DNA of 11,374 nt from JAAUTS01 sp038250235 (GTDB lineage: Bacteria > Verrucomicrobiota > Verrucomicrobiia > Methylacidiphilales > JAAUTS01), in assembly GCA_038250235.1 (NCBI GenBank), contig JBBSCO010000074.1, positions 1 to 11,374 of the forward strand, written 5' to 3'. A program made the translations under genes and the position numbers. This document shows, piece after piece, positions 1 through 6,995 of this stretch. Position 1 is the first letter of the stretch; the number at the start of each line of letters is the position of its first letter. The notes beneath the pieces are model-generated. The model worked only from the letters and a program-made list of their open reading frames with translations. It did not search any database and was not told the origin of the DNA.

Positions 1-520
1 TGCTGAAAGCAAGCGTGCTGCGGAAACCATGTGTATGGCCTGGGGATTGCAGTTTGGAGTTCCGGCAAAGATTGCGAGGCTTGGGCATACCTATGGTCCC
101 GGAATGGATCTGGAGGATGGAAGGGTTTTTGCTGATTTCACCGCGAGCATCGTCCGCGGCAGAGACATAGTTCTCAAAAGTGACGGTGCTGATTTCAGGC
201 AGTTCTGTTATCTGAGCGATACCGCAAAGGGCTTGTTGTTTATACTCCTGAATGGCAGCGATGGAGAGGCTTACAACCTTGTCAACGTTGGGGCAGAAAT
301 CCGGATAGTGGATCTGGCCGAACTTCTGTGCGGTCTTTTTCCTGAAAGGAATTTGAGGGTGATCAAAGCTTCCTCGGGTGATTCCCCAATTCGTCCATGG
401 AATCCCGGGGTAAAAGTGAATATAGAAAAGATCGGAAGGTTAGGCTGGCTTCCGCAGGTGGGTTTGGGGGAAGGTTTTAGGCGCACCATTGTCTCTTATG
501 GTAATTTCTGCAAGGCTTGA
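1..520 (+). CDS. NAD-dependent epimerase/dehydratase (extended SDR), 5'-truncated
   Basis: This is the C-terminal part of a nucleotide-sugar epimerase, dehydratase or decarboxylase of the extended SDR family. The reading frame is open from position 2, and the first ATG (29) is internal. The first visible residues, AESKRAAET, match the segment holding the catalytic YxxxK. Base 1 (t) fits the last base of the Tyr codon, and the Lys is residue 4 of the visible part. Further family signatures are HTYGPGMDLEDGRVFADF and DFRQFCYLSDTAKG, typical of the sugar-binding half in UDP-glucuronate-decarboxylase-like and dTDP-glucose-dehydratase-like proteins. The N-terminal NAD-binding Rossmann half lies outside the window. 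The exact substrate cannot be read from this part. Its role is probably to make a nucleotide sugar for the same glycan as the genes that follow. The family call is firm; the specific reaction is not. Confidence 0.9.
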   Translation, partial: AESKRAAETMCMAWGLQFGVPAKIARLGHTYGPGMDLEDGRVFADFTASIVRGRDIVLKSDGADFRQFCYLSDTAKGLLFILLNGSDGEAYNLVNVGAEIRIVDLAELLCGLFPERNLRVIKASSGDSPIRPWNPGVKVNIEKIGRLGWLPQVGLGEGFRRTIVSYGNFCKA

Positions 521-532
521 CCCCTCTGGGGT
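520..532 (+). other. Small GC hairpin after the epimerase stop codon
   Basis: ACCCC and GGGGT form a perfect 5-bp stem around the loop TCT, starting on the last base of the epimerase stop codon. No T run follows, so it is not an intrinsic terminator. It may be chance, an mRNA processing or stability element, or a structure before the methyltransferase start at 567. Confidence 0.35.
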
Positions 533-566
533 AGATCAGCAAAATGATCGCGTTCAGAGACAAGAG

Positions 567-1826
567 ATGAAGCCACTACAACCGAACAAAAGCTTCCAGT
601 CCAAGCGCAGGCAGGCGGAAGATATCACTTTTCGTGTGTGTCCTGTTTGCGGAGGTAATGAAAAAAAAAGGCTCATCCATCAAACCTTCAGTGGACTTTC
701 CTCCGGAAGTTTTTTACATGGCTATGACGTTGTGGTCTGTGCCCAATGCGGGACGGGGTTTGCCGACGGCTTGCCAGCGGCATGGGAATTCGACCGTTAT
801 TACAAGGAAATGTCACAATGGGAATTTCCTGACAATTTCGGCATTGAATCGGCGCAGGACAAACAACGATTCGAAACGGTGACCGGCTACATGTTGGAGG
901 AAAAGCTGGATTTGGAGTCGTCGATTCTTGATGTTGGATGTGCAACAGGCGGTCTGCTTGCAGCCTTCAAGAGAGGCGGATTCACGCGTCTGAAAGGGCT
1001 TGATCCTTCTCTGCGTTGTGCCGAACTTGCCAGGAAAAATTACGGGATAGATGTTTTAACATTGACGGTTGGTGACTTGTCACAATTACAGGAGAAATTT
1101 GACCTGATTACGCTCTCGGGCGTATTGGAGCATCTTTACGACCCCAATCCGGCGATAGCCAATATTCGCAAACTATTGTCCGACGGCGGACTTTTTTATG
1201 TCAATGTTCCGGATGCTGGGGCTTTTGTGAAATATCTGGATGGTCCTTATCAACAATTCAGCATTGAACACATTCAATATTTTACAGAAGCGGCACTGGT
1301 AAACCTGATGAAAATAAATGGTTTCCAGCCGGTCCGGCTCATTGCCAGTGCCCAACCTTATACACTTACCTACAGTTATCCTGGTATCGAAGGAATTTTC
1401 AGGAAGGCCTCTGCCGGATCATGGGAGTATGAAGAAAAAAGTGAATCATCCTTGCGCGACTACATAAGGGTTTCCAGAGATTTGGCCAACAGAGTTGAAA
1501 CCCAGCTCGAAAAAGTGGCGGAAAGCGGTGAACCGATTTTGGTCTGGGGGGTGGGAACGAATACGCAAAGGTTGATGATGACAGGCCCTCTGGCAAGGGC
1601 CAATATTGTGGCCTTTGTAGATTCAAACTCACACTACCACGGCAAACTCCTAATGAACCGGCCGATTATCTCTCCTTTGGAAGTGGCGGACTTTCCTCAT
1701 CCCGTTCTGGTGGCCACTTTCATTTTCAGGGAAGAAATCAGAAAACAAATCCGTGAAAAATTGGGATATAGCAACCCCCTCTTGTTTTTGGGAGATGACG
1801 GATCATTTCAGGGGAGATCGTTATGA
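567..1826 (+). CDS. SAM-dependent methyltransferase with N-terminal zinc-binding and C-terminal Rossmann-like domains
   Basis: A 419-residue protein if it starts at ATG 567. The frame stays open upstream to TTG 489 and ATG 498, which would overlap the preceding gene by about 30 bases. I prefer 567 because the upstream residues look unlike the family and neither upstream codon has a well-spaced ribosome site, although the site before 567 is also weak. Domains: a CxxC...CxxC putative zinc knuckle (Cys25, 28, 58, 61); a class I methyltransferase core with motif I LDVGCATGG (121-129) and a post-motif GVLEHLYDP (186-193); and a C-terminal Rossmann-like domain (about 322-408) beginning PILVWGVG. 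This three-part layout resembles sugar C-methyltransferases of the TylC3/NovU type, but the cysteine spacing differs, so C- versus O-methylation is open. Codons 32-35 contain an A9 tract. The stop overlaps the next start (ATGA). Confidence 0.88.
   Translation: MKPLQPNKSFQSKRRQAEDITFRVCPVCGGNEKKRLIHQTFSGLSSGSFLHGYDVVVCAQCGTGFADGLPAAWEFDRYYKEMSQWEFPDNFGIESAQDKQRFETVTGYMLEEKLDLESSILDVGCATGGLLAAFKRGGFTRLKGLDPSLRCAELARKNYGIDVLTLTVGDLSQLQEKFDLITLSGVLEHLYDPNPAIANIRKLLSDGGLFYVNVPDAGAFVKYLDGPYQQFSIEHIQYFTEAALVNLMKINGFQPVRLIASAQPYTLTYSYPGIEGIFRKASAGSWEYEEKSESSLRDYIRVSRDLANRVETQLEKVAESGEPILVWGVGTNTQRLMMTGPLARANIVAFVDSNSHYHGKLLMNRPIISPLEVADFPHPVLVATFIFREEIRKQIREKLGYSNPLLFLGDDGSFQGRSL
661..669 (+). repeat. 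A9 homopolymer inside the zinc-finger methyltransferase gene
   Basis: Nine consecutive A bases span codons 32-35 (Glu-Lys-Lys-Arg, counted from ATG 567), just after the first CxxC pair. Gain or loss of one base would disrupt the gene before its methyltransferase core. Seen directly; function is inference. Confidence 0.95.
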
Positions 1827-2782
1827 GGGATAAAGAAAAACACCATTCCGTATTGGACGGCATACAACGCAGGTTTCTGTCCGGCGACATCGATAAATAC
1901 CAGTACTCGCGCGATCTCCATTCTAACCACATGGGCCTGTTTGATTATGCGCGATGGTTGGAAAAAACAGGGATCAAAGAAATCAAGATCGGTAAAAACG
2001 AGGTCAGCCTGTTGACCGACGATGGTCTATTGTTCCCGTTGGACACGGAGGATCAATATCTGCCTCCGACCCAGTTGTTGAATTTTGGGGACTATGAACG
2101 CCCGGAGAGAGATCTGTTGTTCCGGATAGTCAAACCGGGCATGACAGTTTTCGACATAGGAGCCAATATAGGATGGTATTCACTTCTAATAGCCCAAAAA
2201 ATGCCGCAATGCAAATTGTTGGCTTTTGAACCCATTCCATCCACGTGCCGCAGGCTTTCCCGTAATGTTGAGCTGAACAGGTTGTCCAATATCACCGTAT
2301 ATAATCATGGCCTTTCCGATTCTGAGGAGGAAAAAATCTTTTATTTTGCCCCTGAGATTTCCGGCGCCGCTTCGGGAGCCAATATCCTTGGCTGGGATAC
2401 GGTCCGGACCGAGAAATGCAGGGTTCGCAGAATGGATGATGTGTGGCGGGAAAATGCCTTACGTGTGGATTTCATCAAATGCGATGTGGAAGGGGCTGAA
2501 CTTTTCGTTTTTCGCGGTGGTGCGGAGTGCCTGGCGTCCGACAAACCGGTGATTTTTTGTGAAATGCTGCGAAAGTGGAGTGCGAAGTTCAGCTATCATC
2601 CCAACCAGATCGTGGACATGCTCAAAGAGCTTGGATATTCATGTCACGCGGTTGGATCTGTAGGCATAAAGAAAATGACGAAGATGGATGAAAGCACCGA
2701 GGAAACCAATTTCATTTTCTTCCACGATATCAGCCATGCCTGCATCAAAGAGAATCTTGCTGCGGATGGTTTGCTATTGTGA
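1823..2782 (+). CDS. FkbM family methyltransferase
   Basis: A 319-residue class I SAM-dependent methyltransferase. The FkbM fold begins after an N-terminal extension of about 100 residues. SAM-binding motif I is FDIGANIGWYS (110-120), the acidic residue after strand 2 is in FEP (135-137), and the FkbM hallmark DVEGAE is at 221-226. Family members typically O-methylate hydroxyl groups of sugars or secondary metabolites, which fits decoration of a surface glycan. The start is well supported: ATG 1823 overlaps the previous stop as ATGA, and GGGGAG at 1811-1816 is a ribosome site with six-base spacing, implying translational coupling. The N-terminal region (1-95) has no motif I recognise. The sugar acceptor cannot be deduced. 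Confidence 0.9.
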   Translation: MRDKEKHHSVLDGIQRRFLSGDIDKYQYSRDLHSNHMGLFDYARWLEKTGIKEIKIGKNEVSLLTDDGLLFPLDTEDQYLPPTQLLNFGDYERPERDLLFRIVKPGMTVFDIGANIGWYSLLIAQKMPQCKLLAFEPIPSTCRRLSRNVELNRLSNITVYNHGLSDSEEEKIFYFAPEISGAASGANILGWDTVRTEKCRVRRMDDVWRENALRVDFIKCDVEGAELFVFRGGAECLASDKPVIFCEMLRKWSAKFSYHPNQIVDMLKELGYSCHAVGSVGIKKMTKMDESTEETNFIFFHDISHACIKENLAADGLLL

Positions 2783-3741
2783 AAAAATCAGGAAACAATT
2801 TGAATTCCATTATGAAACATATTTCTGTTGCCACCGGCACCTACAATGAAGAGGAAAACATCGACGAGTTTTATTCCAGGGTGAACGCCGTATTTCAGAA
2901 ACTCCCAGGCTATACCTATGAGATTCTTTTTATTGATAACTGTTCCACGGACGGGACTGTGCAGGCTTTGCGCCGATTGGCAGCAACCGATCCCAAGGTC
3001 AAGATCATCATTAATGCCCGTAACTTCGGACCTATCCGTTCGGGTTACCATGTCATCCTCCAGGCGACCGGAGACGCGGTGATCGCACTGGCCTCGGATC
3101 TGCAGGATCCGCCGGAACTGATAAGTGACTTCATCGCAAACTGGGAAAAGGGTTATAAAATCGTTCTGGGTATCAAGAATCAAAGCGAGGAATCGGTGTT
3201 TTTTTTTACCATCAGGAAATTTTACTATCAGTTGGTCATGCGCTTTGCCGATGTGAAGATGAATATCAACAGCACGGGATTCGGTCTTTATGACGCCGAG
3301 GCAGTCAAAGTTTTCCGCAGCATACGTGACCCTTATCCTTATTTCCGGGGACTGATCTGCGAAATCGGTTTTGAAAGCGCGAAGGTATACTTCACCCAGC
3401 CGAAGAGAAAGCGCGGTATTACGAAATCCAACTTCTATCTCCTTTATGACGTGGCCATGCTGGGTATCACGGAACATTCCAAGGTGCCCCTGCGCCTGGC
3501 CACCATGCTCGGCTTCGGGGCTTCCATTCTCAGTTTTTTCGTCGCAGTCATCTACTTTTTTTACAAGCTGTTTTACTGGCGCGATTTTTCGCTTGGAACG
3601 GCACCGATTGTGATAGGACTTTTCTTTTTCAGTTCGGTTCAGCTGTTCTTTATTGGTATTCTGGGCGAATACATAGGTTCCATTCATACCAAGGTTTTGA
3701 ACCGTCCGCTGGTAGTTGAAAAAGAGCGGATCAATTTTTAA
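2779..3741 (+). CDS. Family 2 glycosyltransferase, GtrB/DPM1-like, with two C-terminal membrane segments
   Basis: This enzyme probably transfers a sugar from a nucleotide donor to a polyprenyl phosphate at the inner face of the cytoplasmic membrane. Features: a GT2 N-terminus ATGTYNEEENI (18-28), FIDNCSTDGT (51-60), the metal-binding DLQDPPE segment (107-113), and a basic KRKRGITKSNF motif (209-219) like the conserved R..G.SK of this subfamily. Two hydrophobic helices follow at about 236-266 and 274-302, with a tail NRPLVVEKERINF typical of GtrB-like proteins. Length (320) is normal. The chosen start is GTG 2779, overlapping the previous stop as GTGA, with GGATGG upstream; ATG 2812 (residue 12) is an alternative. 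A T9 tract encodes Phe141-143. No GtrA-type flippase is visible. The donor sugar is unknown. Confidence 0.92.
   Translation: MKKSGNNLNSIMKHISVATGTYNEEENIDEFYSRVNAVFQKLPGYTYEILFIDNCSTDGTVQALRRLAATDPKVKIIINARNFGPIRSGYHVILQATGDAVIALASDLQDPPELISDFIANWEKGYKIVLGIKNQSEESVFFFTIRKFYYQLVMRFADVKMNINSTGFGLYDAEAVKVFRSIRDPYPYFRGLICEIGFESAKVYFTQPKRKRGITKSNFYLLYDVAMLGITEHSKVPLRLATMLGFGASILSFFVAVIYFFYKLFYWRDFSLGTAPIVIGLFFFSSVQLFFIGILGEYIGSIHTKVLNRPLVVEKERINF
3199..3207 (+). repeat. T9 homopolymer inside the glycosyltransferase gene
   Basis: Nine consecutive T bases encode Phe141-143 in frame. A slippage event would frameshift the gene before its membrane helices. Seen directly; any role in phase variation is inference. 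Confidence 0.95.
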
Positions 3742-3745
3742 ATCC

Positions 3746-3761
3746 CAATTCCACGGAATTG
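3746..3761. repeat. Short palindrome in the intergenic gap, possible operator
   Basis: CAATTCC and GGAATTG are perfect 7-base inverted repeats separated by AC. The site begins five bases after the glycosyltransferase stop and lies about 35 bases upstream of the candidate -35 box. No T tract follows directly, so it is not a classical terminator. It could be a protein-binding site or chance in an AT-rich gap. Confidence 0.35.
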
Positions 3762-3795
3762 TTGGTTAAATTCCGCTTTTACGTAGGGCAAGTAC

Positions 3796-3824
3796 TTGAC
3801 ATAAAGACAGATGGAATTGAGAAT
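3796..3824 (+). promoter_or_regulatory. Candidate sigma70-type promoter for the NeuB operon
   Basis: A perfect TTGACA (-35, 3796-3801) is followed after exactly 17 bases by GAGAAT (3819-3824), which matches four of six positions of TATAAT. It lies in the only gap over 80 bases between the genes of blocks 1 and 2. Transcription would start near 3831, downstream of GTG 3827 and upstream of ATG 3857, which favours 3857 as the synthase start. Inferred from sequence only. Confidence 0.5.
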
Positions 3825-3856
3825 TCGTGATAGTACTTCCACCCTTTCTTAAAATT

Positions 3857-4738
3857 ATGTCTAAACTTGAGATCAAAATCGGCAATCAACTAGTAGGAGA
3901 CGGACATCCCAGTTATCTCGTTGCGGAGATAGGAATCAATCACAATGGTAAAATTGATATCGCGAAAAATCTGATTTCCGTGGCAAAAGGAGCCAACTGG
4001 AATGCTGTCAAATTCCAAAAACGCAGTGTTGATGTTGTTTACACGAAGGAAGAGCTTGAGAAACCCAGGGAAAACCCCTTCGGTGCAACCAATGGTGACC
4101 TGAAGCGTGGCCTGGAATTTGGCCAGAAGCAGTATCAGAAAATTAATGAGTATTGTCAGGACAACGAAATCACTTGGTTTGCTTCCTGCTGGGACGAGCC
4201 GTCGGTTGACTTCATCGCCCAATTCAATCCACCCTGCTATAAAATTGCGGCGGCGTCCCTCACGGATGATAATCTGTTGAAGTATACCCGCGCCAAAGGC
4301 AAGGCCATTATTCTTTCTGTCGGGATGAGCACGCTCGCGGAGGTGGATCATGCGGTGGAAGTTCTGGGAAAAAAAGATCTTATTCTTATGCAAACCTGCA
4401 GTGCCTACCCTTCAGCTTATGAGGACTTGAATCTGCGTGTCATCCAGGCGTTAAGGGAGCGTTATGACGTTCTCGTGGGCTACTCCGGTCACGAAACTGG
4501 AATAGCTTCGACAGTGGCCGCAGTAGTTCTGGGCGCATGCATTATCGAGCGGCACATTACTTTGGATCGCGCTATGTGGGGCTCGGATCAGGCGGCATCC
4601 GTCGCGCCCAGCGGTATTTCCCGCATTGCCCGTGATATACGATTAGTGGAAATGTCTTTGGGGTCATCTGAGAAAAAGCTTCTTCCAAGCGAGATTCCCG
4701 TCATGAAAAAGCTGCGCCGGGTGGGCCTTAAAGTTTGA
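3857..4738 (+). CDS. NeuB-family sialic-acid-type synthase lacking the SAF domain
   Basis: Predicted to condense phosphoenolpyruvate with a hexose or hexosamine (or its 6-phosphate) to give a nine-carbon 2-keto-3-deoxy sugar acid. The 293-residue protein shows AEIGINHNG (23-31), VKFQK (51-55), KIAAAS (129-134), GYSGHE (208-213) and ERHITLDR (231-238). His212 and His233 sit 21 residues apart, as do the two metal-binding histidines of Neisseria NeuB (215 and 236). The protein ends right after the TIM barrel (QAASVAPSG, then a short tail), whereas NeuB, LegI and PseI proteins usually run to about 335-350 residues with a SAF/antifreeze-like domain. ATG 3857 is preferred over GTG 3827 because the family N-terminus begins there and because of the promoter. 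The stop overlaps the next start as TTGA. The product could be a Neu5Ac, KDN or legionaminate relative; it cannot be fixed from sequence. Confidence 0.88.
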   Translation: MSKLEIKIGNQLVGDGHPSYLVAEIGINHNGKIDIAKNLISVAKGANWNAVKFQKRSVDVVYTKEELEKPRENPFGATNGDLKRGLEFGQKQYQKINEYCQDNEITWFASCWDEPSVDFIAQFNPPCYKIAAASLTDDNLLKYTRAKGKAIILSVGMSTLAEVDHAVEVLGKKDLILMQTCSAYPSAYEDLNLRVIQALRERYDVLVGYSGHETGIASTVAAVVLGACIIERHITLDRAMWGSDQAASVAPSGISRIARDIRLVEMSLGSSEKKLLPSEIPVMKKLRRVGLKV

Positions 4739-5199
4739 AAACCGAAATCAAAGCCGTTGCCCTGGATGTGGACGGAGTTTTGACGGACGGCACTTTTTGG
4801 TGGGGGGGGGACGGGCAGGAGTGGAAGCGCTTTTCATTCCGGGACATCATGGGAATTTCCCAGGCCACGAAGCGCGGCATTGTTTTCGCCCTGATCTCCG
4901 GTGAAAAAAGCCCCCTCATCGATCGCTATGCGGCCAAAATGGGGATCAAGAACGTTTTCCAAGGCTGCAAAGACAAAGAGGCCGCCTTGCGCTCGTTTTC
5001 CCTAACCACCGGTATCGAATTGGAGGCCATATGCTTCATGGGGGACGACATCAATGATCTCGGCGCCCTGAAAGCGGCGGGATTTTCCGCGGCTCCAGCC
5101 GATGCCTATGGACCGGTGCGCGAGCTGGTGGATTATGTCACCAAATTTCCGGCAGGCTCCGGTGCGGTTCGGGAACTGCTGGACCTCATTGCCCCATGA
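4735..5199 (+). CDS. KdsC-like HAD phosphatase (C0, capless)
   Basis: A 154-residue HAD-superfamily phosphatase, slightly shorter than typical KdsC (about 165-190). Visible motifs: nucleophile motif I DVDGVLTDG (Asp11, Asp13), motif II LISGE (Ser55), motif III Lys81 in CKDKEAAL, motif IV GDDIND (Asp104, Asp105), and a C-terminal AGSGAVREL like the conserved GG.GAVRE of KdsC. KdsC cleaves Kdo-8-phosphate; close relatives cleave KDN-9-P or Neu5Ac-9-P. Lying directly after a NeuB-family gene, it most likely dephosphorylates that synthase's product. The start is TTG 4735 in a TTGA overlap; no later Met lies ahead of motif I, so a start in the overlap is required. A G9 tract (4802-4810) encodes the end of Trp23 through the first base of Asp26 and is in frame here. 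Confidence 0.87.
   Translation: MKTEIKAVALDVDGVLTDGTFWWGGDGQEWKRFSFRDIMGISQATKRGIVFALISGEKSPLIDRYAAKMGIKNVFQGCKDKEAALRSFSLTTGIELEAICFMGDDINDLGALKAAGFSAAPADAYGPVRELVDYVTKFPAGSGAVRELLDLIAP
4802..4810 (+). repeat. G9 homopolymer inside the KdsC-like gene
   Basis: Nine consecutive G bases lie in frame across codons 23-26. Losing one G would lead to TGA at 4892-4894; gaining one would lead to TGA at 4902-4904. Either would remove motifs III and IV of the phosphatase. Poly-G tracts of this length are known slippage sites for phase variation in other surface-glycan genes; that role here is inference. Confidence 0.95.
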
Positions 5200-6995
5200 A
5201 ACTTTCCGACTATGTGATGGCATTTGTGGCCGGACAGGGCGTGAAACATATCTTCATGCTGCCGGGAGGAGGCGCCATGCATCTCAATGATTCTCTCGGC
5301 CAGTGCAGGGAACTTGAATATGTCTGTAATCTTCATGAGCAGGCCAGCGCCATGGCCGCAGAAACCTATGCGAAGGCCAGCGGTAATCTGGGCGTGGCAC
5401 TGATCACGACGGGTCCCGGCGGAACCAATACCATCACCGGCGTGGCCGGAGCCTGGCTGGATTCGACTCCCTGCCTTTTTATTTCCGGCCAGGTCAAGCG
5501 CAGCGACATGAAGGGCCTGACCGGTGTTCGGCAGATGGGAGTGCAGGAAGTTGACATCACAGCCATTGTCGGCCCCATCACCAAATATGCCGTTACCGTA
5601 ATGGATCCTGTAAAAATCCGTTACCATCTGGAGCGGGCGGTTCATACGGCCCGCTGCGGACGACCGGGCCCTGTCTGGGTTGATATCCCTCTCGACGTGC
5701 AGGCGGCGGAAATCCAGCCGGAACAATTGGAAGGGTTTAAACCGGAACCAAGTGAAGTGGAATCCGGTAGTGCGGATCTGGGCTCGCAAATCGACGCCGT
5801 CATTGAATTGTTGAACAACTCAGAGCGTCCTGTCCTGCTGGCCGGGAATGGCATACGTCTCTCGAAGGCCCTGCCCGAGTTCAACCAACTCATTGAATCC
5901 CTGCAGATTCCCGTATTGACAACATGGTTGGCCGTGGACTATTTCGCCTACGACCATCCGCTTTACCTTGGCAAACCCGGATCGGTGGCACCGCGCGGTG
6001 TCAATTTTGCCTTGCAGAATTCCGACCTTCTTTTGAGCATCGGTTCCAGGATTGATTTCACCATCACGGGTTATGCCCCTGAACGCCTGGCCCGCGGGGC
6101 GAAGAAAATCCTCAACGATGTCGACCCCGCCGAACTTGGGAAGCTTTCCTCCTTCTCCGACGTTGCGGTCTGTGCTGATGCAAAACAATTTATCTCGGCA
6201 CTGTTGAATCGGCGTAATGAAATCAAAACGAGCAAGCGGGATGCCTGGTGGGCACGATGCCGGGACTGGAAAACAAAATATCCAGTGGTTCTTCCCGAAC
6301 ACCGCAGTCCGGAAAGCCGCGTAAGCACCTATTACCTTGGGGAAGTGCTATCGGAAGAGTTGAAGGAAAAGGATCTGATTGTTTCGGGAAGCTCCGGAGC
6401 CGGTATAGAAATTTTCCAGCACGTGTTGAAACTGAAGGCAGGCCAGCGCCTGTTCCATACCACGGCATTGGGCTCGATGGGTTATGGTCTTCCCGCCGCC
6501 ATCGGCGCTTGCCTTGGTTCAGAACGACGGGACACTGTCTGTGTGGACGGAGATGGCGGAATACAAATGAATATCCAGGAATTTGCCACCGTGGCCCGGC
6601 TTGGGCTTCCTATCAAGTTCTTCATCCTGAACAACGACGGCTATTCTTCCATCCGGACCTCCCAGCTCCGATGGTTCGGACGGTTGACGGCGGCCGACCC
6701 GACCAGCGGGCTGAAGCTCCCTGATATTCTGGGTATTGCGGCGGCCTACGGCCTGGCCACAAAAAGAATCGAGAACCAAAAAAATCTGCGTGCGGAGGTC
6801 AGGGCCGTTCTGGACATGCCCGGGCCCGTCGTGTGCGATGTCATATCCCTTCCGGACGAAGCCCGCATTCCCAGCCTCTCTTCGGCGCAACGCAAGGATG
6901 GTTCCCTCTTCTCAAAACCATTGGAAGACCTTTGGCCTTTCCTCGACAGGAAGGAATTCCTGGAGAACATGATCATCCCACCCGTGGAGGAATAA
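5196..6995 (+). CDS. Thiamine pyrophosphate-dependent enzyme, acetolactate-synthase-like
   Basis: A 599-residue protein with the full three-domain architecture of the acetohydroxyacid synthase (IlvB) superfamily. The N-terminal PYR domain has LPGGGAMHLNDSL (22-34), catalytic Glu48 in NLHEQASA, and TTGPGGTNTITG (71-82). A central domain follows at about 190-350. The C-terminal PP domain has the TPP/Mg motif, with GDGG at 452-455 and NN at 479-480. Biosynthetic acetolactate synthase is unlikely: no small regulatory subunit follows and all neighbours are sugar genes. The tail (SKPLEDLWPFLDRKEF, about 573-588) is one I associate from memory with TPP enzymes of surface-polysaccharide loci. It could cleave or form a C-C bond next to a keto group, e.g. 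transferring a two-carbon unit to a keto sugar (as YerE does in yersiniose A synthesis) or hydrolysing a dione (as IolD does). ATGA overlap with the upstream gene. Confidence 0.9.
   Translation: MKLSDYVMAFVAGQGVKHIFMLPGGGAMHLNDSLGQCRELEYVCNLHEQASAMAAETYAKASGNLGVALITTGPGGTNTITGVAGAWLDSTPCLFISGQVKRSDMKGLTGVRQMGVQEVDITAIVGPITKYAVTVMDPVKIRYHLERAVHTARCGRPGPVWVDIPLDVQAAEIQPEQLEGFKPEPSEVESGSADLGSQIDAVIELLNNSERPVLLAGNGIRLSKALPEFNQLIESLQIPVLTTWLAVDYFAYDHPLYLGKPGSVAPRGVNFALQNSDLLLSIGSRIDFTITGYAPERLARGAKKILNDVDPAELGKLSSFSDVAVCADAKQFISALLNRRNEIKTSKRDAWWARCRDWKTKYPVVLPEHRSPESRVSTYYLGEVLSEELKEKDLIVSGSSGAGIEIFQHVLKLKAGQRLFHTTALGSMGYGLPAAIGACLGSERRDTVCVDGDGGIQMNIQEFATVARLGLPIKFFILNNDGYSSIRTSQLRWFGRLTAADPTSGLKLPDILGIAAAYGLATKRIENQKNLRAEVRAVLDMPGPVVCDVISLPDEARIPSLSSAQRKDGSLFSKPLEDLWPFLDRKEFLENMIIPPVEE

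Noticed and set aside
2788..3687. Long antisense open frame (299 codons) opposite the glycosyltransferase gene
   Set aside because: The + strand frame has clear GT2 motifs and membrane helices; the antisense translation shows no recognisable domain or start context. Codon bias of the sense gene explains it.
4735..5199. Treating the G9 tract as a sequencing-induced frameshift
   Set aside because: The frame is continuous and aligns with KdsC spacing across the tract, so the length shown is the in-frame form.
5133..5789. Antisense open frame of 218 codons opposite the phosphatase/TPP genes
   Set aside because: It spans the ends of two well-supported sense genes and shows no domain.
6833..6994. 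N-terminal extension of the TIM-barrel frame
   Set aside because: The 54 extra codons overlap the TPP enzyme's C-terminus in another frame; ATG 6995 has a good ribosome site and starts the fold.
5196..6995. Naming the TPP enzyme ilvB
   Set aside because: No regulatory subunit or ilv neighbours; the context is glycan synthesis.
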